DNA from: JBEIDK01 sp040383485
GTDB lineage: Bacteria > Bacteroidota > Bacteroidia > UBA4408
Assembly (NCBI GenBank): GCA_040383485.1
Contig: JBEIDK010000190.1
Coordinates: 1 to 5,150, forward strand
Direction: 5' to 3'
DNA length: 5,150 nucleotides
Positions within the stretch are counted from its first letter, which is position 1. Each line of letters begins with the position of its first letter. Positions 1 to 4,913 of this stretch are shown here, one piece after another. The notes under the pieces are model-generated. The model had not been told where the DNA came from, did not search any database, and was given only the letters and a program-made list of their open reading frames with translations. Made by a program: the position numbers and the translations under genes.

Positions 1-1
1 A

Positions 2-1033
2 GGACGTAATACATTTATCAGCAATAATTATAATAACGGTGCAGTAGATGTGCAAAACAACCCACTGTGTACTGTAAATATTGCTGGAAATTATGGCATT
101 AATGCAGTTGGAGGTACTGTCAATGTAATCAATACATTACCATATAATAGCAGTGCAAGTTGTGCCAATCAAATTACAGAGTTTAATCAATATACCTATA
201 ATCAAAATTTAGAAATGAGCGCGCTAACATCCTGTGACGCTTATGCATTTAATAATGATAGTATTATTGCAATTTCACAAAATGGAGTTGATTTAGCACC
301 AACAATTAATGGGCAAATCAATAATTGGAGTGGTGATGAAATGGTAAACAAGTCTGCGGGATTATTTAATTTATTGGCCTCATTAAAAAAGCAAACTGAG
401 ATAAATACTTTGTACAATATTGTTAATTCAACTGGTAAATTGTCGGGTAATAATTTAGCTTGGGTAAATTTTTATTTTAACTTTGCCAGAGCAAATTATC
501 AATCAGCTTTAAATAATTTACAAGGCATTAGCTATGGCAATGAAAATGAAAAAAATCTCATTCAACTAGAAACCATTAAAACTAATATGCAAATACAAAA
601 CATAGCTCCACATCAATTAAATGAAATTGCAATTGCGCAATTAAAATCAATTGCTGCTGCCAAGCTAGCTTGTAGTGCTATGGCTTATGACATGTTAAAA
701 CTAGCAATAGATGGTTACGATTATCCTTTTTTACCTATGAATTTAAGAGCAGTTGAACCAAGTAAAAATGTGAAATCTTTATTAGTAAGCACCATAAATG
801 TTTGGCCCAATCCAGCATTTAACCAATTACAACTAGAATTGATTAATGCTACTGATGCCAATGCGGTCATTGTAATTAACAATGCCAACGGCCAAGTGAT
901 TTACAAACAAAGCACGAATGTTAAAGCAGGAAAAATTACCTTAGATATAAGTACCTTTGCAAAAGGAATATATCATTTGCAAGTGCTTGGTATTGAAGAT
1001 AAGAATTTAGTTACTACTTTTATTAAACAATAA
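2..1033 (+). CDS. T9SS sorting-domain protein, C-terminal part (5' end outside window)
   Basis: The frame is open from the left edge (first full codon at position 2) to the TAA at 1031-1033, giving 343 visible residues. The gene therefore starts upstream; the GTG at 50 is only an internal codon. The first ~45 residues are Asn/Gly-rich with alternating small and hydrophobic residues (NAVGGTVNVIN), like the tail of a parallel beta-helix or other surface repeat protein. Residues ~75-245 look mostly alpha-helical (ASLKKQTEINTLYNIV, AIAQLKSIAAAKLACSAMAYDML), and I do not recognise the domain. From about residue 262 to the end (nt ~785-1030) is a T9SS type A sorting domain: INVWPNP opening, NANGQVIYK core, DISTFAKGIYHLQV, and a TTFIKQ end. 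Such domains direct export through the Por/T9SS machinery after Sec, usually with surface attachment or release. The biological role of the mature protein is unknown. The sorting domain is secure; the beta-helix reading is tentative. Confidence 0.85.
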   Translation, partial: GRNTFISNNYNNGAVDVQNNPLCTVNIAGNYGINAVGGTVNVINTLPYNSSASCANQITEFNQYTYNQNLEMSALTSCDAYAFNNDSIIAISQNGVDLAPTINGQINNWSGDEMVNKSAGLFNLLASLKKQTEINTLYNIVNSTGKLSGNNLAWVNFYFNFARANYQSALNNLQGISYGNENEKNLIQLETIKTNMQIQNIAPHQLNEIAIAQLKSIAAAKLACSAMAYDMLKLAIDGYDYPFLPMNLRAVEPSKNVKSLLVSTINVWPNPAFNQLQLELINATDANAVIVINNANGQVIYKQSTNVKAGKITLDISTFAKGIYHLQVLGIEDKNLVTTFIKQ

Positions 1034-1044
1034 ATTATTAACCA

Positions 1045-1073
1045 AACCCTTAACCGCAATGCGGTTAAGGGTT
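1045..1073. terminator. Perfect hairpin, probable transcription terminator
   Basis: A 14-base arm at 1045-1058 (AACCCTTAACCGCA) is exactly complementary to 1060-1073, with one base between. In RNA the top would open to a small loop around CAATG, leaving about 12 bp. It starts 11 nt after the stop of the upstream gene, where an intrinsic terminator is expected. The downstream tract (ATTAATA) is AT-rich but not a clean U-run. The A-rich left flank would let it work weakly in the other direction too. The hairpin separates the two T9SS cargo genes, suggesting separate transcription units. Confidence 0.75.
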
Positions 1074-1183
1074 ATTAATACATCAATAATATGAACACGA
1101 AGTCTCACGGCCTGCTCAGCAAGCACGAATACCAAATCAAAAAAGAAAAAAATGAGTACTACAATTTAAAAAACAAACGCTAT

Positions 1184-3271
1184 ATGAGTAAAAAATATTT
1201 ACTTTTAATTGCTGTAATGTTTTCTATGATAAGCGTTAATGCGCAATGGAATAATTCAGGGCCTGAATTTGGGTTAGGAAAAATTAGACAAAACAATTCA
1301 AGACTCTACATGTTAGGCACAAGATTGTATCACAGCGATGATAACGGAGATACATGGACATTAGAAAACACACCTGCAGTTACCTTTAATGAAATGTTTT
1401 TTTTACCAAACAAAATTATGGCAGCCACCTCCAAGGGAATCTTTGTTTCCAATGATAACGGTCTAAGTTGGCTTTCATATAATTCTGGTATTACAGATAG
1501 TACTAATGGAGTTAGAGATATTAAACAAATAGGAACCCGCTTAATAGCAACAAGCTCAGGTGCTATTTATTACTCAGATAACTATGGTACGAGTTGGATA
1601 GTAAGTAATATTACAGGAGGCAATGTGAGACAAATTGTGATTGTAAATAATACAATTTTAGTTTGTGCGTTCGGTGGTGTATATCGTTCCATCGATAATG
1701 GCTTAACATATATTTTTTCTAATTCAGGCATTAATGGTTCATCACCAAATATTCTTAATATTTACAACTATAATGGCGAAGTATTTTGTCATAAATCGAA
1801 CTCAATTGAGGTTTATAAATCTGCTGATGAGGGTTTAACTTGGACTTTAAATAATACTGGATTGATTGGTTCAATTGCGTCCAATTTTTCTCTAGTTAAT
1901 AATTCACTCTTCTTAACAACAGCAAGCGGTTTATTTCAAATGTCAGGCAACAATTGGGCTATTTCCCCTATTGACAATGGAAGCAAGCCAATTTTGTATT
2001 ATTACATAAATAATACCTATCTGGCAAATGTTTTTTCACAATCATTGAAACTAGTCAAATCTATTAACAATGGATCATCATGGCTTGAAGTAACTGAAAA
2101 CCCAAAAATGTTTTCTATTAACAAATTAATAGTTACATTAAACAATAATTTATTCGGCATTTCAAATACCTATGGAGTTTTCCTATTTAATGAAATTGAT
2201 AGCTCATGGTCACGATTTACACCACAAAGTTTTAATTTCGGGGGTACAATAACTAACGGTTCTGTTGGTGATGTTTATAGCATAATTTATGGAGCTGGCA
2301 ACAAATATTATATTGGTACTGATGGTGGCGTTTGGAGCAGTAATGATAGTGGTGTAACATGGATACAACACCATGTTGGTTTGCCAATAACTAATGTTCC
2401 CGCAAATTACAAAACAGTAAAAGATTTATACATCAATGGCAATGCGATTATAGCAGCAACCACTGCAGGCATATACCGCAGCACCGACCAAGCAAATACT
2501 TGGACACAAGTTAGTTCACTTGCTTGCAATGATTTGCAAAAATATGGCAGCTATTTGTATGCCACAGGTAACGGTGTTTTTAGAAGTAACGACAATGGTT
2601 TAACATGGACAGCTTTTGCAGGAGCTACAAGTGGAGGTCCGTTTGACATGATTGCTGGGGCAGGAGGTAAAATATTTACGATTGCAAATCAAGCTAATAT
2701 GTTGTATGCAGATACAACTGCAACTAGCTTTAGTAATAATGGGAATGACCAAATTAAATTTATTTTAGGATATGAAAATTTACTTTTTTACATTGGTACA
2801 GGAGGTTACATTAATTACTATGATGTCAATCTTAGTGTAACATCTGTTATAGATGCTTCATCAAACTTACCATGTTATCAACCTGCTGCTGGCAGTTGCT
2901 ATGAACCATATTTAAGTAACGGTGGAATTTCAGTTTTTGGTGACAATCTGTGGCTTGGTACAAGTGGTTTTAGCACATGGTATAGGAGTTTAGCAGACTT
3001 TGGTTTTCCTGTAGGATTGAATAATGCACAAACTGAAAAACTTGAAATTAAACCTTATCCAAATCCAGCAAATGAAATAATATACTTTAATAATTTAACT
3101 AAAGCCGACCAAATTGAAATATTCAATAACCTTGGCCAATTGCAAGGCATCACTCTAAATGTTGACAACAATGGAATAGACATAAGTAATTTGGCAAAGG
3201 GTTTTTATATTTACACAATAACAGACGAACAGCATCGGACAAAATCTACAGGGAAGTTTATCAAGGACTAG
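1184..3271 (+). CDS. Secreted Asp-box (BNR-type) beta-propeller protein with T9SS sorting domain
   Basis: This is a complete 695-residue exported protein. The ATG at 1184 is preferred over the in-frame ATG at 1091 because it places a signal peptide at the N-terminus: MSKK, hydrophobic YLLLIAVMFSMISV, then VNA|Q with predicted cleavage after Ala20. The upstream 31 codons would add only a Lys-rich polar stretch. Nine Asp-box motifs (S-x-D-x-G-x-[TS]-W) are visible at about residues 51, 89, 131, 169, 213, 293, 386, 433 and 468, e.g. SDDNGDTW, SNDNGLSW, SADEGLTW and SNDNGLTW. Those at 169 (ends in Tyr), 293 (Asn for Asp) and 433 (STDQANTW) are degenerate. Asp boxes are structural beta-hairpin turns in sialidase, sortilin/Vps10 and Ycf48-like propellers and do not by themselves show enzyme activity. 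I see no sialidase Arg triad or FRIP motif. Residues ~620-695 form a T9SS type A sorting domain (IKPYPNPANE, IEIFNNLGQL, DISNLAKGFYIYTI, GKFIKD). Likely a surface or secreted binding protein; the ligand is unknown. Confidence 0.88.
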   Translation: MSKKYLLLIAVMFSMISVNAQWNNSGPEFGLGKIRQNNSRLYMLGTRLYHSDDNGDTWTLENTPAVTFNEMFFLPNKIMAATSKGIFVSNDNGLSWLSYNSGITDSTNGVRDIKQIGTRLIATSSGAIYYSDNYGTSWIVSNITGGNVRQIVIVNNTILVCAFGGVYRSIDNGLTYIFSNSGINGSSPNILNIYNYNGEVFCHKSNSIEVYKSADEGLTWTLNNTGLIGSIASNFSLVNNSLFLTTASGLFQMSGNNWAISPIDNGSKPILYYYINNTYLANVFSQSLKLVKSINNGSSWLEVTENPKMFSINKLIVTLNNNLFGISNTYGVFLFNEIDSSWSRFTPQSFNFGGTITNGSVGDVYSIIYGAGNKYYIGTDGGVWSSNDSGVTWIQHHVGLPITNVPANYKTVKDLYINGNAIIAATTAGIYRSTDQANTWTQVSSLACNDLQKYGSYLYATGNGVFRSNDNGLTWTAFAGATSGGPFDMIAGAGGKIFTIANQANMLYADTTATSFSNNGNDQIKFILGYENLLFYIGTGGYINYYDVNLSVTSVIDASSNLPCYQPAAGSCYEPYLSNGGISVFGDNLWLGTSGFSTWYRSLADFGFPVGLNNAQTEKLEIKPYPNPANEIIYFNNLTKADQIEIFNNLGQLQGITLNVDNNGIDISNLAKGFYIYTITDEQHRTKSTGKFIKD

Positions 3272-3314
3272 TGACAGGAAAGTCTCAATAGTTAGCGTTA
3301 CTTTTCCATCCCAA

Positions 3315-3383
3315 ATTGCAAGCACATTTTATTTTTTGCAGCCATACAATCCACCGCAACAAAAAATAAAAAGAGCTTGCAAT
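3315..3383. repeat. Long imperfect inverted repeat next to the IS left end
   Basis: ATTGCAAGC at 3315-3323 is complementary to GCTTGCAAT at 3375-3383, and TTTTATTTTTTG at 3327-3338 is complementary to CAAAAAATAAAA at 3360-3371. One further pair (3325/3373) lies between two mismatches, so 22 of 24 positions pair around a 21-nt centre. It starts 43 nt after the stop of the Asp-box gene and could act as its terminator, although it is longer than a usual intrinsic terminator. The last base of the right arm is the first base of the IS, so 8 of the 9 outer pairs lie in flanking DNA. Confidence 0.6.
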
Positions 3384-3407
3384 GTCTCGTCCTAAAATAG
3401 GTTTACA
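3383..3407 (+). repeat. IS left terminal inverted repeat (IRL)
   Basis: It begins TGTCTCGTCCT, identical over the first 11 bases to the complement of the right end. Mismatches occur only at positions 12, 16 and 18 of the 25. It contains the module TCCT-N7-GTTTACA, which also recurs at the right end. Confidence 0.92.
3398..3405 (+). promoter_or_regulatory. Possible -7 element for the transposase transcript
   Basis: TAGGTTTA differs at one base from the Bacteroidota -7 consensus TAnnTTTG. A TTG at 3377-3379 lies 18 nt upstream, one base shorter than the usual 19-21. The -33 part would lie in the flanking DNA, not in the IS. Transcription would start about 12-15 nt before the orfA ATG. This is a weak candidate because AT-rich DNA gives such matches by chance. 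Confidence 0.3.
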
Positions 3408-3420
3408 ATAAAATGTAAAC
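3401..3420. promoter_or_regulatory. GTTTACA/TGTAAAC palindrome just upstream of orfA
   Basis: GTTTACA at 3401-3407 and TGTAAAC at 3414-3420 are perfect 7-bp arms around ATAAAA, ending 3 nt before the orfA ATG. The left arm is the inner part of IRL, and the same heptamer recurs three times at the right end. It may be a binding site for OrfA or the transposase that also limits expression, or a hairpin hiding the start codon. No Shine-Dalgarno sequence precedes the ATG. Confidence 0.45.
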
Positions 3421-3423
3421 AAA

Positions 3424-3750
3424 ATGGACAAAAAATTAATAGAAAAAGAGGCTATTATAGCCGAGTATTTAACAGGGAATTCGAGTTATCGAAAAATAGG
3501 AATCAAGTATGGAATTGATTTTAGAATAGTACATTCGTGGGTAATGAATTACCAAGGCAAAAAGCGAAAACATACCCCCAAAACCAAAAAGCAGAAAGTG
3601 GAAGAATCCCCACTTTCTAATGAGGTAAAGCAATTGCAGCAAGAATTACGCAAGGCACAATTGCATAATAAACTGCTCAATGCAATGATTGATATTGCAG
3701 AGGAACAGCTTAAAATAGACATCAGAAAAAAGTCTGGCACCAAGCGGTAG
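3424..3750 (+). CDS. IS3-family OrfA (transposase N-terminal HTH / leucine-zipper protein)
   Basis: This is a 108-residue basic protein. Residues ~7-45 form a helix-turn-helix (KEAIIAEYLTGNSSYRKIGIKYGI then IVHSWV), which in this family binds the IS ends. A Lys-rich linker follows (~45-60). Residues ~64-96 form a coiled coil with hydrophobic a/d positions: L64, V68, L71, L75, A78, N82, L85, I89, A92 and L96. This is the leucine zipper that lets IS3-family OrfA and OrfAB multimerise. Alone, OrfA usually acts as a regulator; joined to OrfB by frameshifting it supplies DNA-end recognition. The slippery codons AGA-AAA-AAG encode R101-K102-K103 near the end, and the TAG at 3748-3750 lies within the predicted stimulatory helix. 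The start is the first ATG, 3 nt after the palindrome. Confidence 0.9.
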   Translation: MDKKLIEKEAIIAEYLTGNSSYRKIGIKYGIDFRIVHSWVMNYQGKKRKHTPKTKKQKVEESPLSNEVKQLQQELRKAQLHNKLLNAMIDIAEEQLKIDIRKKSGTKR

Positions 3751-4658
3751 AAACAGTAGAACAAAGTGAGCCACGTTGCATAAACGAGCTTTGTTTGCTG
3801 CTTGGTTATAGTAGGCAATCCTACTATCAGGGCGTAAAATACATACAACAAAAAGCGTATGAATCAGATATAATCATTGAAGAAGTGCTTCGTTATCGCA
3901 AGCATCAAAAGAGATTAGGCACAAGAAAATTGTTAGAAGAAATGCAAGATTTTTTGGCTGCCCATAAGTTTCAAATAGGCAGAGATGCCATGTTTGATTT
4001 GCTTGCCCAACGAGGCATGTTGGTAACTAAACGTAAGCGTAGAGGATGTGTTACAACCCTCTCCAAACATCGTTTTAAGAAGTATCCCAACATCATTCGT
4101 GATTTTATTCCCATAGCTCCAAATCAACTATGGGTAAGCGATATAACATACATTCATTTGCCCAATAGCTTTGGCTATTTAAGTTTGATAACCGATGCTT
4201 ACAGCCGCAAAATAGTGGGCTTTTACTTGAGTAAAGATTTAACAGCAAGAGGACCATTACAAGCATTAAAAATGGCTTTGAGGGCAAATACTAACATCAC
4301 AGGTTTAATCCATCACAGCGACCGTGGAGTTCAATATTGCTGCGATGCTTATGTAAAACTATTGAAGGATAAAAAGATAAAAATAAGTATGACTGAAAAT
4401 GGCGACCCACTTGAAAACGCTATTGCAGAAAGAGTAAACGGAATATTAAAAAGCGAACTTTTAGAAGAAGTTTTTGCCAGCTTTGAAACAGCGCAGCGTG
4501 AAGTTTCGATTGCTTGCAGCACATACAATCACCTTAGACCACATGGCAGTATTGACAATTTAAAACCAGCAGAAGCACATCAAAAAGTAGGAGAAATAAA
4601 GAAGCGATGGAAGAATTACTGGCAAGCAAAAAAAGGAAAGGAGGTAACCATGGTGTAG
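3424..4658 (+). CDS. IS3-family transposase OrfAB, made by -1 frameshift
   Basis: This fusion is predicted to be the active transposase. Ribosomes read orfA to K103, slip back one base on A_AAA_AAG (3726-3732), and continue GTC-TGG-CAC-CAA in the orfB frame. The product is 411 residues: OrfA residues 1-103 plus 308 from orfB, a normal size for IS3-family OrfAB. It joins the OrfA HTH and zipper to the HTH_21-like segment and DDE core of OrfB. The slippery heptamer is in register with orfA, the shift direction matches the orfB frame, and orfB has no ATG or GTG at its beginning, which together argue that fusion is the main or only way orfB is made. The frameshift is inferred from the sequence and is not measured. 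Confidence 0.85.
3726..3732 (+). promoter_or_regulatory. Programmed -1 frameshift heptamer A_AAA_AAG
   Basis: In the orfA register the bases read AG-A_AAA_AAG-TCT, the canonical X_XXY_YYZ heptamer used by many IS3-family elements, with tandem slippage on lysine codons. Slippage by -1 enters the orfB frame, which has been open only since the TAA at 3711-3713. Confidence 0.88.
3732..4658 (+). CDS. IS3-family OrfB: DDE transposase catalytic part
   Basis: The frame opens at 3714 and is translated from 3732 after the shift. There is no ATG or GTG before the conserved region; the first conventional alternative start is TTG at 3795. Counting residues from that TTG, ~25-80 resemble the HTH_21 segment of IS3 OrfB (LRYRKHQKRLGTRKLLEEM). 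The RNase-H-like rve core follows, with D116 in WVSDITY, D176 in HHSDRGVQY and E212 in NAIAERVNGILKSE. There are 35 residues between D176 and E212, and K219 lies seven after the Glu: the DD(35)E + K/R signature. These residues coordinate the metal ions for strand cleavage and transfer. The C-terminus has the family-typical YNHLRPHGSIDNLKPAEAH. Nothing is truncated. The frame ends close after a run of seven A residues that could permit a second shift. Confidence 0.92.
   Translation, partial: VWHQAVETVEQSEPRCINELCLLLGYSRQSYYQGVKYIQQKAYESDIIIEEVLRYRKHQKRLGTRKLLEEMQDFLAAHKFQIGRDAMFDLLAQRGMLVTKRKRRGCVTTLSKHRFKKYPNIIRDFIPIAPNQLWVSDITYIHLPNSFGYLSLITDAYSRKIVGFYLSKDLTARGPLQALKMALRANTNITGLIHHSDRGVQYCCDAYVKLLKDKKIKISMTENGDPLENAIAERVNGILKSELLEEVFASFETAQREVSIACSTYNHLRPHGSIDNLKPAEAHQKVGEIKKRWKNYWQAKKGKEVTMV
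3739..3806 (+). promoter_or_regulatory. Stem-loop downstream of the slippery site (frameshift stimulator)
   Basis: Six nt after the heptamer, 3739-3749 pairs with 3796-3806 (11 bp, two of them G-U). After a 10-nt bulge on the 5' side, 3760-3766 pairs with 3789-3795 (7 bp) with no gap on the 3' side. Inside the 22-nt loop, CGTT 3774-3777 can pair with AACG 3783-3786. The spacer length and strength are what is expected of a -1 frameshift stimulator. Pairing was read by eye, without energy calculation. Confidence 0.65.
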
Positions 4659-4723
4659 GTTTTTTAAAGGCATTAAAGGCCTCTGAATTTTATCAAAAAG
4701 AAAAGCCAACCTTTGCAGATTGA
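4607..4723 (+). CDS. Small overlapping ORF or frameshift extension of OrfB (38 aa)
   Basis: An ATG at 4607 inside orfB, in its -1 frame, opens a 38-residue frame ending at the TGA 4721-4723. It starts MEELLASKKRKGG and ends KPTFAD, passing orfB's own stop by 65 nt. It could be reached in two ways: by internal initiation (GGAG-like bases lie ~13 nt before the ATG), or by a -1 slip on the A7 run at 4628-4634, which is in orfB register and would replace the last seven OrfB residues by 29 others. The part beyond orfB has sensible composition and an LKALKA duplication (TTAAAGGC at 4664 and 4673). It could also be chance. I recognise no homolog. Confidence 0.3.
   Translation: MEELLASKKRKGGNHGVGFLKALKASEFYQKEKPTFAD
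4637..4652 (+). promoter_or_regulatory. Strong Shine-Dalgarno-like AAAGGAGGT before ATG-GTG-TAG
   Basis: AAAGGAGGT (4637-4645) lies 4 nt before an ATG (4650) whose frame stops after two codons (Met-Val-stop, the end of orfB). Such a strong SD is unusual for this lineage, where SD use is weak. It may be coincidental coding sequence (Lys-Glu-Val), a ribosome pause site near the A7 run, or the start of a reading frame lost by a point change. Confidence 0.25.
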
Positions 4724-4751
4724 CTTTCAATAACGATAAAATTCGTCAGCC

Positions 4752-4809
4752 ACCGATTTAGTTCCTGGTGAGTTGCTCCTCAGCATTGCTCACTTCCGCT
4801 TTCATCGGT
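4752..4809 (-). ncRNA. Candidate small structured RNA in the IS right end (minus strand)
   Basis: ACCGAT 4752-4757 pairs with ATCGGT 4804-4809. Inside, GTGAG 4768-4772 pairs with CTCAC 4789-4793 (plus flanking G-T pairs), and TGCT 4774-4777 pairs with AGCA 4782-4785 around the loop CCTC. The outer stem closes almost exactly at the start site predicted from the minus-strand promoter at 4814-4843. A minus-strand transcript would therefore begin with the 5' arm of its own closing helix and, if extended, run antisense to the orfB 3' end. The segment is richer in GC than its surroundings. A 15-residue minus ORF (4805-4758, beginning MKAEV) lies inside. Alternatively this is a terminator for the transposase transcript, though no U-run follows on either strand. 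Confidence 0.35.
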
Positions 4810-4813
4810 AAAA

Positions 4814-4843
4814 CAAATGTAAAATTATTTAGTGTAAACCCAA
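4814..4843 (-). promoter_or_regulatory. Bacteroidota-type promoter on the minus strand
   Basis: On the minus strand the order is TTG (plus 4841-4843), 19 nt, then TACATTTG (plus 4814-4821), matching the Bacteroidota -33/-7 pattern TTG-N19-21-TAnnTTTG. It would fire leftward into the IS, with a start near 4808-4810. Its -33 side lies within the first right-end GTGTAAAC-N7-AGGA module, so a protein bound there could block it. Confidence 0.4.
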
Positions 4844-4913
4844 TTTAGGATAAATTTAAAAGTGTAAACTTGTAACAGGATTTTTAATCAAAATGTGTAA
4901 ACTTTTTTCAGGA
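4832..4913 (+). repeat. Three tandem GTGTAAAC-N7-AGGA modules in the IS right end
   Basis: GTGTAAAC occurs at 4832, 4862 and 4895, each time followed by exactly 7 nt and AGGA (4847, 4877, 4910). The 30- and 33-bp spacings are near three helical turns. The last copy is the inner part of the terminal repeat. The left terminus has the same module once in the opposite orientation (TCCT-N7-GTTTACA at 3390-3407). Probably a series of transposase binding sites. Confidence 0.7.

Noticed and set aside
50..52. GTG at 50 as a real start
   Set aside because: The frame is open to the left edge and the residues before it continue the same Asn-rich repeat character, so the gene begins outside the window.
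1091..1183. ATG at 1091 as start of the Asp-box protein
   Set aside because: It would put 31 polar, Lys-rich residues before a clean signal peptide that begins at 1184; the shorter form fits an exported T9SS protein.
3272..3420. Integron attC site or CRISPR-like repeat in the spacer
   Set aside because: The palindrome lacks paired RYYYAAC/GTTRRRY core sites in the right order, there is only one copy, and no spacer-repeat periodicity is present.
3549..3851. Minus-strand 100-codon frame
   Set aside because: It is a shadow of orfA and the start of orfB, which have clear family motifs on the plus strand; the minus product is a low-complexity hydrophobic/Cys/Ser mix.
3933..4287. Two minus-strand frames of 60-64 codons
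   Set aside because: Both lie inside orfB, opposite the HTH and DDE coding regions, and show no recognisable features.
4758..4805. 15-residue minus-strand peptide ORF (MKAEV...)
   Set aside because: Too short to support without expression data; it lies in a stem-loop whose pairing explains the sequence at least as well.
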